A DNA stretch of 64,000 nt from Isoperla grammatica (lineage: Eukaryota > Arthropoda > Insecta > Plecoptera > Perlodidae): the NCBI GenBank assembly GCA_945910005.1, contig OX246741.1, forward strand, positions 35,693,479-35,757,478. Reading direction: 5' to 3'. Position 1 is the first letter of the stretch. Every line of letters starts with the position of its first letter. Below, in pieces: positions 10,562-24,426 of this stretch. Made by a program: the position numbers and the translations under genes. Below the pieces are notes generated by a model. That model saw nothing but the letters and a program-made list of their open reading frames with translations, did not search any database and had not been told where the DNA came from.

Positions 10562-13500
10562 TCGATTGGACTCTGCTATTTCGAAACCATGAGAAAACTA
10601 ACTTTTGGACAACGTTATGTAGTTTACTGGTTAACTAAACTAAATGGGTAGGAGTCCGTAGGACACACTTTCAATAAAGTTGATCCACTTTTGAACATAC
10701 TGTACACAGTACCGCTGTCAACCAAGCAACCTGTTCTCGCTCAGAGCCACGTCCTAGGTTTACGCAGTATGTACAACGCTTGGAATATATAGACTGACTG
10801 CATGGCGTGGATGCACAATCTGTCTAGATACAAAAACTGACGAAACGAAACCAGAGATGTATGCATCACGTGACGAAACTGTTACAAAACAGAAGTATAG
10901 ATTGACACGTCAAAGAGATTAATCACTACAATGAAATAATGTTCTTCGTTGTGAGGTGGAACTTACAAAGGCTTTAGAAACAGAAAACTATCTTACCAAC
11001 AGGTGTTGAACCTTCAAGGCTTCATCTTTGTCTGCCAACCTAATGAGTTTAATGTCTCCTCATAGTCACTTTACATTGAGTTGTCAAACAGACGGCTATC
11101 GATGGTTTTATGATTGATTTGGAAGGATGGAAGGTTCATAAAACACATGAAAGATGTGAGGTTATTGCTACCAGTAACTATAGAAAGTGCAACTGAAGAA
11201 ACTACTCGAAAGTATAAAACCGAGTACCTAATGCACAAGTAATAAATTTTCCGCCGATGATGATTTTTGTTGCCTTAGCTTACGTACGTATCTATTATTG
11301 CAATGATGAACGGTGAAAACGGTGAACTTTTCTGAAGCTCAAATCGATTAGAGGTCGATGATTCCATATGTGCAATTAATTGATAGGCCTACTAAGAATG
11401 CAGACACTGTTACAATTACAATCAGAATCTAATCTAATGTAATGTGTTACAAAGAAAACAGCACGTGTAGCACTAGAAAAAACGAAAATAGGCTACAATG
11501 TCAGATGCACATAACTTCTTTACTTTAGAATGTGACTGAATTACAATAAATGAATGAATATTCAAATTTAATAATACACCCAAAATTGCAGACTAACCAT
11601 CTATTTGTAATGCGAATGCTTCTGTTTTACTCCAATGATTATATACACTGACCAGTTGTTTCACTTTTCAAATATGGACTGCACCCTAGTTTTGAAACTT
11701 TTCCAAGAGAGTAGCGAATCTTGAAGGTTGTTTGGGTCACATATTGATGGAAGGAGCCCCGGGTAAATAATACCGTATGATTGCACGCGAGCCCAAGGTT
11801 ACCCAGACAAGTGGGTCACACCACACATGCGCACCTGACTAACTGACACTTCTTAGAAGTTGAACACATGTACGTCCAATCCGAGTGATCGAAAGAGAAA
11901 GATCCAGCCTCGCCATAATATAAACACTCAGACGGACTTTCGAAAATTACGGTCGTTCGGTTGATTCTATAATGTGTGCACTACTGCTGCAACGAGTACA
12001 CTTGTTTACTCCTCGTCAGTGCTGGTGTAAACATTGCAGATAACAAATTGTTAGTCACGGAGTACGGATCAAGAGTGAGTGCCCCCACCGTGATTCGATT
12101 CTCAAATAAACGTCAGATCTTTGCAAGAAGTGTGAGGCACTTGTACGAATGCAATAAATTAGAAAAAAAAGAAATTGGCATGGAATATCATGTTTAGACA
12201 AACCCTTTTTCTATGCACTGCGAGGAATATCTCTGAATATGACTCAAATATTGAAAACAATGAGAAATACCAAATTTTCACTAACCACTCAAAATGTCAA
12301 CATTTCTGTCGGAAGAATTTTTGGTAGCCATATTTTTACCCATAACGCAAGTTAATTTATTTAACTATTACTGGTAAAACCCATAATGCCACTAAATGAG
12401 TTTATTTGTTTTTGCAACAGTTTGTATTTAAAAAATAAGTATTCTTCTGTCGTAAAAAAATTATTATGTGTATGTATTTGAACAGTGTATCTATTCTTGA
12501 TGCTTTGCGTCAATATTATTGGATGATGCTTGATTATTTGCACCGTCAATATTAATACTATTCGAGATGATGCTGAGTGATCTAATGGACAAATAAAACA
12601 AAACAAGACTTAGGCGGGACTAGCCCGCGTCCTTATAGGTGGCATATTTAGGTTAGGATCTGTGCCCTAACCCGCAGGATACACCGCGGACTGCCTAAAC
12701 AAAATAATATCGAAATATCGAAAGAATAATATCGAACACATTTTGCAATGACAGTGAAGTGTGCGTCTTGAAACGCCAATCACTGTGTGAAGAACGCTCA
12801 TCGGAGCCGTATTATAAATAACTCACCGCCGTAGTGATGTAAAAGTTTCCCATTCATTGCAACACGGAATACGTCTCGAGCCAATGCGTCGGCAACAACA
12901 ACAACCACAACGCGCGGTTCAAAGGTCTGTAAATTATTTGTATTGCTAATTCAACAGCCGAGGTCGCCCGAATTAACGCCCGTGTTCACGAAGTAGGTCT
13001 ACTCGCTCCGATCATTGACGCATGCTCGGTGCTTATAGGGTTCACTTTAGTGGGGCATTATTTGAATTTAGGTATCACGTCAGTAGGCTGACTCAAAAAT
13101 AGGTGGCACAGTCACTCATTAGCCATTGAATATTTATTAGACAAAACATTGTGTACGTTACGTAGGAACACAACAATGCATATGGGTCCCTCTGAAGAAA
13201 AAAGGCTTGTTCGAGGTAATGTTCAAAAAGACCACAGACACACAAGAAAGACAAAAATACAGGGAAAATAAAGGGGGGGGGGGGGGGGGGAGGGAGTCTT
13301 GTAAATTACAGAAAATAAGATATATACACACATGGAAATACTTCACATTCATCAGCTTCACTCAAGTCAAGAGATTTCTTGATATTGAGACAAACAAAAA
13401 CAAAGTCTCGACATTTCGTTCCAATCAATTTGCGTCCATTCGCCAGGAAAACATTATTGTACGATCACTGCTACCCTTGCATACATACCGTAATGCTGTA

Positions 13501-14343
13501 ATGCAATGTTGTAACAGTGCGCACGCGTTGCATGGCTACAGACAGACAGACAGAGAGATAGAGAGAAATGCTTTCACCGGGCGTCGATCACAATTGCGTG
13601 TGTCGACAACGTGTTGAAACCAGACAGAAACCAGGGCTGCATGGGAAGGAAGGTGCTCGGGCTTCAGCGTGTGAACCGAGAAGCGCATCTCAACACACGA
13701 CGCCGTGTTGTGATTGATGACAGACGACATTACTTAGCCACTTGCATGCGCGGACAAGCAGCAATGATGATGTTGATGATGATGATGATGATGATTCTAC
13801 TTTTTGCTATTAAAAAAACTTACAGTTTTAAACTTACAAACTTAGTTGTTTTTAAATGAAATTGTGTACAGATTAAAAAACTATTCAACATAAAAAAGTG
13901 GGACTCATAATTTGACCCCCCTCCGAATTTTATATTGTAAAATTTTGCTATTCAGTTGAATAAACACTTTTTAACTTTGGGCACACTTATTGAAAAAAAA
14001 TTTATTAGTGTTCCTTAGGCATGTGTTTAGATAGCTGTGCATTGATTTTTTTTATATTTGCACATGTTTTATGTAAATGTAATTGAACTTAAATTAAATT
14101 TTTAAGGCTCATCCACAACTGACGTTATCGTGATTATAATCGTAATCCGGAAATAGTGAAAGAGTTAACTTACTTGGTTCTTATGGCGCTGTTCACAACA
14201 AAATCGTAAGGTCGTAATGTATTGTAATAGTAAATCATATTTCTACAACTGCGATCCCGATTACAATTACGATGCCGTCAATTGTGGTTGGGCCTTTACG
14301 TATTGCAATCATGCTATTCGAGACGATGAGGGGTGATGGATGA
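10562..14343. other. Intergenic, no gene recognised
   Basis: AT-rich with simple-sequence tracts: a G run at about 13274-13290, GACA/GATA-type repeats at 13540-13566 and an ATG/GAT trinucleotide repeat at 13764-13796. Open frames crossing these tracts are low complexity and are not called. Confidence 0.4.
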
Positions 14344-14450
14344 AGATGAACGACGCATTACGTGGGATTCGAACCCACGTCCCAATGAGTCATACGCTCA
14401 GGACTTACGCCCCTGCAACCGTATAAGTCACCGCGGCCGACGAGAGAAGC
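14344..14450 (-). repeat. tRNA-derived SINE head (B box intact)
   Basis: The minus strand contains GTGGGTTCGAATCCCAC, a perfect pol III B box inside a 5-bp T-stem. An A-box-like GTGACTTATACGGTTGCAGG lies about 45 bp before it. The acceptor stem does not pair, so it is not a functional tRNA. The sequence after it (CGAGACGATGAGGGGTGATG, opposite strand) recurs near 16350 without the tRNA part, which suggests a repeat family body. Confidence 0.5.
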
Positions 14451-17095
14451 ATCTAAATTTGAACCTCTACAACTACAAAGTTCGATGTGCATTGTTGGCA
14501 ATTAGTTTTGTAGCAACATCGTCCAAGAAGTTAAATTAGTTACGTGTCATAGTTATTCGAAATAATTTTTACTAAACAAAATAGTGACCAAGTGTGAGAT
14601 AGCATCATTATTATAGTGTATTTTCGTCCCGTAACGAATTTTAATTTTAATTAATTTTAAGGCGATCCGACAACTGTTGTAGAATCACTGACTGTGGAGA
14701 GTGGCACCTCTGCACCTTTGCACTTTTCGTGGGTCAACAATTAAGACGGGAGACGCGCTCGCACTCAGTCATGGTCATGTGATTTAAAAGCTTCACAAAA
14801 TTATTACCCTCTCCCCAATTACAAAAAATAGTTACAATATAAAAATGTGTGTATTTGTAAATTTCCTTCCAATCACCAATATGATGGTAATTTATTTAGT
14901 TGTTTAGTGGAATTTAGTGCCTATCACGTGGTCGCTTATCAACGCTCACACAGATTGTTTCCCAAGTAGGCCTACTAAACAAGAGTACTGTGTTGTGTTC
15001 TTCAGACTGTACCTGTCTAGACTGGTGTTACAGGTAGAACTGGATTCTTAGTTTTGCCCATAAAGATTACTTAGCGTTTATTGTAACATGTTTTATCGCC
15101 CACCTTCTACAACCTACCGTCATTGTCGTTATTGTCGTCTGCTCTGACTTTAAGAAATGCAGCTTTTATTATTAACTATAGACTTTTTTTGTATTCTCGG
15201 CAACCATTTTCTAACCTAAGCTGCGTGACGGTATGGGTTGAACACAAGGCTACAATAATTTACAATCTTTTCGTCGTTAAAATATTGTGTCGATTCCCCT
15301 CGGCAATCAACGCGAGTTAATGATGGTGCACGATGGTCCGGGGATGGTAATAGGGTTGTTATATTATTGTCAACAGTTAAAGACAATGACAACACTATTT
15401 TGGTTTACTCAGGCGTCATGAGTTTTTTTTTTTTTTTTTTTTGTATTGTAGGCCTCAGTAATACAATACAAATTGAAGCGACGCCACCGCAATCATGATC
15501 GAACGAAAGATATGCTTGTTGATGGATCATGAGCATAGCCTTCGATCATGACGATAATTGATAATCTACTGCGAGTTGAGACTATCGCCTATATAGAAAT
15601 TATTAAGGAATTTCACGGCATTAGTTATAATAAATAACTTTAAAATTATTAAAAAGCAGTTCGGTCTCTTCCAAAACATTATCCTTCCGCATACAGCTGG
15701 TTTAGGATTACGGTTTACCACAAGGCACTTTATAAAATAACTATGGCATGTATGTCAACATGTTTGGTAAAATAAGCTATGAAATGACATCACTGAATAA
15801 TGAATTCATTTGGTTTGAATAAGGTTTGAGATCTGTGAAGAAATCTACTAACGTCGTCTCAAGTATAAAACCGTAAATAAGTACTCCAGCCAGTATCAGT
15901 ACCATCACTTAGTTCTGTCCTATGGGCACAAGAGTGTTACATTCGTGTAATGAATGATAAACGAGTTACTTGACATTACCATGTTCACTTTCCAGTTGGC
16001 GCAGAAGTTAGTTTTACAGCCCATGCACAGAAACCGGCAGCCACCTCACTTACCTAATCCCACTTATCAACGTTGCGAAAGGTCGACTGATAAGGAGATG
16101 GTGACGTCAGACACGTTACGAGCCATAATATCATATCGTACATACATAAAATGATCTCACTTTATTTTCGAATGTCCAATAGAAGTTTACCGCCATGAAA
16201 TATTGCTATAAAGGACAGATAAGATACAGAAGTACACGCTTATACAAGTAGAAATATTGTTCATAGTGTGGGCAGACATCCGAATGACCATGCAACGTAT
16301 ACGAAGGATTGATTGATATTTGGGTGTTACGTCCTATATTTTTGCAACTTTGCTAATCGAGACGATGAGTGGGTGGCATATGAAGATGTTTGGAGGAAAG
16401 AGGCAAGTAGGAGAGGAGGGAGGAAGTGGACATTATTGCACCATATACCAAATAAAATTTAAAAAATGTGTCCGTTGAAAAGTAGCCCCAGTGCGCCGCT
16501 GACGATAAAAATAAAGATCATCTTGGTGCCAATGTTCCAGACGAGTAGGCTCAGTTCCTCGTCCTTGATATTATTACTTAAGGTACTTGTATACCCTACA
16601 CGGATGTGAATTTTAAAAAAATTGATTTTTTGGTTTATTTAGTTTAATTTCTTCACTTAGTTATGTTTCTTTGCATATATGATACATATGTATGCTGTTC
16701 TTATTTATTGCGGTATAATTATTTCATTGTAAGCACTGCACTTGTTTTATGCCTCAAAACCACGCTCAAAACGGCAAAAATAAAAGACATTCTAGGCCTA
16801 GGCCTTGACCTTGCACATCAACAAGTGAGGACCCAACTTTATTGTTGAATGCTATTGATGCGTCTATCCCTTCTTATAACAGTGGTTAAATTTCATTAAG
16901 CAAAATCTCAAAAGGCTGAGGATTTGATGGATGAGACATGAACATAACCGTAAGTAAAAGTGTTTCTTAACTTTAACTAGCATTATCTCAGATACAGTTT
17001 TTGATACGTTTGCTCTAACTTGGAAACAGATTAGATATAGTAAATAATAAGATAGGGACTTGAATTTGGTTTTATTTAAAATAAAAAAGTATGGG
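14451..17095. other. Intergenic, no gene seen
   Basis: AT-rich. T tract of about 22 at 15421-15442. Near 16340-16390 a stretch resembles the body of the SINE at 14.3 kb. No coding signal. Confidence 0.4.
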
Positions 17096-17263
17096 ACATG
17101 GGCCTATGAGAGCTTTTTTCATATTTGTTTCATGATTATTTAATAGAACAATTTGAATACAAAAATATTCCAAGGAAAACTTATAATTGAAAAACTTTGA
17201 AGTTAGAAAATTCATAATACACCTTTAAGATAAAAATCTCAAAAAAGCTCTCATAGGCTCATT
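17096..17263. mobile_element. MITE-like element with ~20-bp TIRs
   Basis: GGCCTATGAGAGCTTTTTT at the left faces AAAAAAGCTCTCATAGGCTC at the right. The interior is AT-rich, noncoding and about 120 bp. A TSD is not obvious. Confidence 0.6.
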
Positions 17264-18793
17264 CGCACATATCATCTGCATCAGATGAGACCTCAATCAA
17301 CTTTCTATGACTAAAAGTAGGCATCAAAATCCATATCACCAGTTTACCATTGTTATAACAATGAAATAAAACGTAACAATGGACTTTATGAATATTTAAA
17401 TTGTTTTTAAATGGATATCATCTAATTAGGCAAGTGTCAAACTTATATAAAATACAAAAATATAAGAATGATAATAGGTAAAATTTTTGTTGCTAGGGTA
17501 TACAAGTACCTTAAATACCCTTCTCGTCGCCTCGATGACCAACACAGAATACATTACGAGATGAAAAAACGACAAATTGTAATCGGTGTAGGCTGCACAA
17601 ATGAACCAGCCAGACGTGATAAACATCTAAATGACTATTACGGCCAACACCACCACACAACCAAATTGTATGTAGCCATCTGCGATGATGTGGCTTGCGT
17701 CTCACTCTTTATTACACGTATTAGACCGAAACGAGGCCATGAACGACGCAAGTACGCAAATGACAAGATTATTGCCACAACGTCCAAGTTGTTAGGTGTT
17801 TTTAGTATTAGGAAGGTCTGACAAATCTACAATTGGGAGCATCGACCGTATACGTAGCCTACGGTTGGAAAGTCCTTCAGGGCAAACCATTCACGAAGAT
17901 CTGCTTGATCGGCCCACAATTGATCGCATTGTTGTAGTTTAGGGGCACAGCTGATTGACTTGAATAAAACTAAGCAAAGGAGTTCAACAAAGAAAGAGAG
18001 ATTTAGTCCAGCAATAAAACCGCCCAAAATTAACGGTTTGTTCTAATATCTTGAGGACGTTAGACACCATATTGAAAAGGTGTTCAATGACTATGAGTGT
18101 TATGTGGTTCGTAAGAACTAAAACCTTGATTCAGAAAGTGTAAAATATTTTTATTGTTACGGAAAAATTAAGAAATTATTTGCATTATGTAGGCCTACAT
18201 TATCGATAACAAACAACCGAATGATAAAGTTATCTCACACTTTTTATTCCAGTTTTAGTTGTTACGAAATCACATCACACTCATTTAACTTTTTCAATTT
18301 ACTGTGTAGTGTAGCCTAGCGTTATTGCAACAAAAAATTACCCTTTGCCGTTAAATGAGTGTGTTACACTAACGGGTAATAATTGAAGTCGAGTGTCATA
18401 TAAAGAAACCTATTGAGCGTCACTAATTGGCCAAACAACTTCCTCAAGCCAGCAGTACAGCAGGGCTGAGGTCGACGTGTCGTACGTAAACTGTCACACC
18501 TAATGACAGCGATGAGTTAACTTTTTAATAATTACAGAATGTGCCGCGCTCCAAGGCAAGAACACAACCGCAAAGATACAATCATCATAAATATCAGCCA
18601 GCCGACGAACGCAGACCTTCCAGAAGACCAACGGCAGGAATTATTTTACAGGCATTTACACTAAGGGGTCAGTTATACGTCCACCCTTATACAGGGGGTG
18701 TTTGTTTACTCTCGTTCTCGGGGGTGTTTCTTGGACTGGTATAGAATGTGTCGCGGCAGAGTCTTGTTATAATTTAATTAGTAGTGATAGTGT
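17264..18793. other. Intergenic, no gene seen
   Basis: AT-rich. A 117-codon plus-strand frame at 17468-17821 has no recognisable domain and poor start context, and is not called. Confidence 0.35.
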
Positions 18794-18963
18794 AGTATAC
18801 TAAAGTCGCTCCACAGAAACTTTGGGGCTGGGGAAGTCACAGCTGAGTGAGGCTTGGCCAACCAAATGTGAGTATTGGTGAAAGCCGCCCGCTGATTGGC
18901 TCCGACACGCCCATCTGTGACGTCCCCAGCACCAAAGTTGGTGTGGAGCAACTTTATTATACT
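18794..18963. mobile_element. 170-bp MITE with ~46-bp TIRs
   Basis: The left arm begins AGTATACTAAAGTCGCTCCA and continues through CTTTGGGGCTGGGGAAGTCAC. The reverse complement of the right arm begins AGTATAATAAAGTTGCTCCA and continues through CTTTGGTGCTGGGGACGTCAC. Size and TIR structure fit a nonautonomous cut-and-paste element; superfamily not assigned. Confidence 0.8.
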
Positions 18964-21339
18964 ATTTTTCTACGATATTAAGTTTCATTGTACCATTTTT
19001 TTCCTCGAAATGTAAAATGTAATCACCAAAGTTTACTATAATAGCACTATTACATACAAAACAACAGCTACCGTCACAAGATATTCACACATACACCAAT
19101 AAGCCCAGCAACCTTGAACAATGATATACATCGCAAGCTAAAACAGGTTCAACAGTAGTTGTTTGTACCACAAGGTGTGTTACCTAATTAGTTATCTGAG
19201 GTTGTACTTCGAATAGCTGCTAAGCGGAATTGAATGAACTACAGCAGGATGTTGAATCGCGAGTTAGAAGAGTTAGGTTCTTTGAAAACGCACCCAGCAA
19301 GAGCAAATTTGAATCCAAGTTCTAACTTCTAATCAAGAATATGAAGTTGATGACACAATCAGAAGTAATGTTTGTGTGTATGGTTTACAGTCCAAAGACA
19401 CCACTTGCCAGTGAAAGTCTACGAAGATGGTATGTCGTAGTTGTAACGTAACTTATACTTGTATTATTGTAAGAGCAGCCAATATATTAGCACGATTCGT
19501 GTGGCAATCTAATATGTTTCTGCGAACGGTTGGTTATTATGTCACATCATTATTTTGTTGTATTGGTGTTATCCCACGCAAGCCCACGGCCAATAAATAG
19601 TAGATCATTAATCGAATAAAATCGAACCGGTGACTAGCGAGATCTAATGTAGCCCTATCTATAGGTTACTAATCGGCAATCGCCCGAGCAAAAAAGCACA
19701 CGTGTATGATACTGATATACATCCAAATGAGTGGCTTGGCCTATTCTTACAAATAATGGATTATTATTACAAAATGGGCCAAAGGACTAACGCTATAGGC
19801 CCCTAGCAGAGCCTCTGGAAATAGACAGGCCTAACTGTTTCTCAAATAAAAATTACTATCCCATTCTCTATTTAGTCTATACTACTGCAAGGACGGCAAT
19901 GAAATCGTTGATAACAGTGATAGTACGTCTTTGACGTAGGTAGGCAAAGTTACGAAATGTGACAGCTCAGATAGGGCTTAAACAATACCAGATAAGGTTA
20001 TATTAGCATGCACACAAATAGGACGAGGCGTATAGTAAAAACCCATGTACATCAATTATGTGGTTCTTAAGTCCATAATTATAACGTACAAAACACTTCG
20101 TATAGTAATTTGTTATCTGGTCAACTATCCTACAATGGATACATAATATAAGAGCAAAATCGCCGATAGTGAGTAATTTATCTGTCTATTTATTTTGACA
20201 CAATTTTAGCCAGTCGCGTTCAGTCCTACTCCTACGCGTACAGTGTCGTCACAATCGATGAGTCAACAGGTGCCACGCAATGTAAATAAACATGCGAGCT
20301 AATGAGGGCAACACATTATCAGTGTGATATACCATGCGGGATAAGGGCAATGTCAGTGGGGGTAATAAGCCAAGGCCACCCAATGACCTTGCAGGTGCGC
20401 CGCGGCTGCATGCGCTTTGGCTCGGAGACAAGAACTACTTTTGTGTCTAGTTGCATATGTAATATACTTACACATGTATGTACATTCTGGAGCAAATGCA
20501 AATGTACAATTTCTGGAATTTTATCGGTCTTTGCATGCGTACAGTACAGCAAATGCAAATAGATGAAGAGCCCCCCTCCCCCAACACCGAGAAAAAATAC
20601 AAAAGTAAAGGCCCCCTTTCTATCTTATTTACTTGTTTCCTACCATGTGTGATGTCGACCGCTACTTGAATATTTTTTCAAACAACACAAATATAATGTA
20701 CCATAAATATATATGAAATATAAAATTGTTGACAATATATACCAGGAAAAACGAAAACACTGAACGCCCCCAACGCCCCCCCCCCCCCCACCCCCCTCCC
20801 AGTGGGGAGTATGCATAAAAATGAAGAAAATAGGGGTTCTCGCATCCGGAGGCGGAGAAATATCTTGTAGACGTGTGTGTATTCGGCGAGTCAAGAGTAT
20901 TATTACACTAAACGCAACCACACTCCATACTTGCAGTTATCACTATAAATAAAATAAAATTCAGCTTGCAAACCTGCTTCGATACAGGCTTTACGTTAGA
21001 ACATGGCTTAGCTATAAGTTACTAAAATGTCAATAACTCCTCTCACGCGTAGACAAACACGGATTTAGTTATCTATATTATCTTATCAACAACTTCTTTC
21101 GACAGTGCAAGGCTGCCGACACTCAACCTACGTGAGTTATGGGGGAAATAATGATAGATGATTGGACCGAAAACTGAAAATATAGCGATGGAACAAGTCA
21201 AACAAGCCTGCACGCATCAGTAATAAAAACAAAGCCAAGGTAAGGCGAGGCTACTCGCTCCATTGCGAATCGTGTGGTCATCATCGATTATGTACGGATA
21301 AGATAGCCTGGGGTCAGTCTGTCGATGTAGAGGCAGCTT
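18964..21339. other. Intergenic, no gene recognised
   Basis: AT-rich with a C-rich tract at about 20766-20800. An 86-codon frame at 20302-20562 on + has no family match that I recognise. Nothing supported. Confidence 0.4.
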
Positions 21340-22925
21340 GATGACTGAAGCGTATCGGCGGACATGGAGCAGATGACTGGGCGCTGAGATATTTCCGTTT
21401 TGTGAGTACGATTGCCGGAAAGTAACTTTGTGGCTTGAGATATGGAACTACGTATGAGCACATGTATGGGTTTCATGGCTTGAGATACGGAACTACGTAT
21501 GAGTACGATTGCCGGAAAGTAACTTTACGGCTTGAGATACGGAAGCAGGTATGAGTAGGCCTAAAGTTGCAGGAAAGTAACTTTATGGCTTGAGATACGG
21601 AACTACGTATGACTGAGTACGATTTGCAGGGAAGTAACTTTACGACTTGAGATACGGCAGCAGGTATGAGTAGGCCTAAAGTTGCAGGAAAGTAACTTTA
21701 TGGCTTGAGATACGGAACTACGTATGACTGAGTACGATTTGCAGGGAAGTAACTTTACGACTTGAGATACGGCAGCAGGCATGAGTAGGCCTAAAGTTGC
21801 AGGAAAGTAACTTTATGGCTTGAGATACGGAACTACGTATGACTGAGTACGATTTGCAGGGAAGTAACTTTACGACTTGAGATACGGCAGCAGGCATGAG
21901 TAGGCCTAAAGTTGCAGGAAAGTAACTTTATGGCTTGAGATACGGAACTACGTATGACTGAGTACGATTTGCAGGGAAGTAACTTTACGGCTTGAGATAC
22001 GGAAGCAGGTATGAGTAGGCCTAAAGTTGCAGGAAAGTAACTTCATGGCTTGAGATACGGAACTACGTATGACTGAGTACGATTTGCAGGGAAGTAACTT
22101 TACGACTTGAGATACGGCAGCAGGCATGAGTAGGCCTAAAGTTGCAGGAAAGTAACTTTATGGCTTGAGATACGGAACTACGTATGACTGAGTACGATTT
22201 GCAGGGAAGTAACTTTACGACTTGAGATACGGCAGCAGGCATGAGTAGGCCTAAAGTTGCAGGAAAGTAACTTCATGGCTTGAGATACGGAACTACGTAT
22301 GACTGAGTACGATTTGCAGGGAAGTAACTTTACGACTTGAGATACGGCAGGAGGCATGAGTAGGCCTAAAGTTGCAGGAAAGTAACTTCATGGCTTGAGA
22401 TACGGAACTACGTATGACTGAGTACGATTTGCAGGGAAGTAACTTTACGACTTGAGATACGGCAGCAGGTATGAGTAGGCCTAAAGTTGCAGGAAAGTAA
22501 CTTTATGGCTTGAGATACGGAACTACGTATGACATGAGTACGATTTGCAGGGAAGTAACTTTACGACTTGAGATACGGCAGCAGGCATGAATGAGTAGGC
22601 CTAAAGTAGCAGGAAAGTAACTTTATGGCTTGAGATACGGAACTACGTATGATTACGATTGCAGGAAAGTAACTTTACGGCTTGAGATACGGAAGCAGGT
22701 ATGAGTAGGCCTAAAGTTGCAGGAAAGTAACTTTATGGCTTGAGATACGGAACTACGTATGACTAGGTACGATTTGCAGGAAAGAAGCTTTACGACTTGA
22801 GATAGGCCTACGGCAGCAGGTATGAGTAGGCCTAAAGTTGCAGGAAAGTAACTTTATGGCTTGAGATACGGAACTACTTATCAGTACGATTGCCGGAAAG
22901 TGACTTTACGGCTTGAGATACAGGT
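21340..22925 (+). repeat. Minisatellite, 115-bp dimeric unit, ~13 copies
   Basis: Each unit is a 57-bp plus a 58-bp half sharing the core AAGTAACTTTA then CTTGAGATACGG. One half carries GAGTACGATTTGCAGGG, the other GAGTAGGCCTAAAGTTGCAGG. The spacing of GAACTACGTATGACTGAG is exactly 115 in the centre (21601, 21716). Units at both ends are single halves or diverged. Confidence 0.95.
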
Positions 22926-23011
22926 GACAGACTGTTATATCGGTATCGTTCTCGGCGGACTACCAGCTGAATATACTCGATATCTGAACGGCTTAGTAAA
23001 TCTCTATGGGT

Positions 23012-23168
23012 TCACCTGCAGGGCGATTCTGTATGGGCGACGATAAAGTTATCAGCGGTTTTAGTCGTTACTGAAGGCAAATGCAAGGCGGTGATTGGCT
23101 CATCGCCTTCTTCTAACAACTGAAACCGGTGATAAACGTATCGTCACCCATACAGAATCGTCCTGCAG
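23012..23168. repeat. Inverted repeat next to the 115-bp array
   Basis: CCTGCAGGGCGATTCTGTAT plus GGGCGACGATA faces TATCGTCACCCATACAGAAT plus CGTCCTGCAG, with arms of about 38 bp and a 76-bp spacer. The left arm lies just past the array, so array and foldback may belong to one element. Confidence 0.7.
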
Positions 23169-23482
23169 AAGTGAAAACATTACCGGCAATGAAACAGTAG
23201 AAATTAACATGAAGGGTCTTGGATCGGGCTGTTACTACTACGCTAACCCCTCTGACGACCCTCATTGCCCAGCAACTGAGAATCATGGTTGTTTGTTCAA
23301 TACTGCTGAACCAACTTGCGACACACTCTTTCAACCTGAAGATCAATACATTACATAATATTCAGAAGCATGCATGACGATTATAGTTTGTGTGGCATTC
23401 CTAAGATTGGGGCCCCTCTCCGTACCTCTGCATAGCGGGTTCCGAAGCTTACTGGAGCTGCAGTTCGGGGGGGGGGGGGGGG

Positions 23483-23906
23483 CAGTGGCGTATCCAGGAA
23501 TTGGGAAAGGGGGGGGTTTTCAACCCATATTATAGAGAGTGGAGCCGAAACATAATTGGGGTTCTGGGGGGCTTGCCCCCGAAAAAATTCTCGTCAAGGT
23601 CATTTTAGTGCAAATCTGTGCGTTTTACAGCGGCTAACTGAAACAAGATTACTCAGTTTCTGGCAACACATTTTTTCCTTAGCACCGCTAATAAAAGGAA
23701 CCTCAATCAATAATTTGCATATTTTTCGTATTGCTTTTGCTTTTAATTGCAACAATATACAATAATTTTAAAGTAAAACATCTAATTGTCTATGGAAATA
23801 CTGTCTATTGATACTGTCTATTGAAATCTAAACGGTCATTTTCCATGTTTCCTTTGCAAAAGGGGGGGTTTTGTCCCCCCCCTCCCCCCCCGTGTATACG
23901 CCACTG
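23483..23906. mobile_element. Nonautonomous hAT-like element (424 bp)
   Basis: Termini CAGTGGCGTATCCAGG and, reversed, CAGTGGCGTATACACG, flanked on both sides by G runs that could be the target duplication. The CAGNGGCG ends match the hAT-like elements at 39.0, 56.8 and 59.1 kb, which show clean 8-bp TSDs. The interior is noncoding. Confidence 0.75.
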
Positions 23907-24426
23907 GGGGGGGATAATTTTGTCAAACTAAAATGTAATAAATTCCCATACACTCCGTCAATTGGATTGTCACAATGTAAAATTGGAATTGGACATGATG
24001 GATCAAGTTCAATTTTTTACAGTGTCCCAAATTGTCGGATTTCAAACAATATGACGCCACTAAAATGTGCTCATTATTGTATGTTTCCTTTCGTGTCGCA
24101 ACATTCTAATCTCCAGTGTTGTTAAATTAGGCCTATACTACATTATCAAAACTATAGCCATATAAGAGAAATCTCCTATTTAGGGGAACTCTTGGTTGCT
24201 ATGGAATTGTTTTATCCATACTACTTTCCATAAGAAAACGAAGTCCTTAATGAGGGGTTACGTTACCCTTAAGTAAGGTGCATGTACGTAGGCCTATCCA
24301 GGACTAGATGACTGAATTTGTTGGGTTTAAGGGCGCTTCAACCAGTTGACTAGATGACTCAAACTATAATTTCTTGTGTAATGTAACATCATAAAACGAT
24401 TCACCATACCACTGAGATAGGAACTC

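Noticed and set aside
14344..14450. Functional tRNA gene
   Set aside because: The B box is perfect but the acceptor and anticodon arms do not fold into a proper cloverleaf.
22861..23358. Two frames after the 115-bp array as a gene
   Set aside because: They overlap the foldback arms, and the peptides have no recognisable features.
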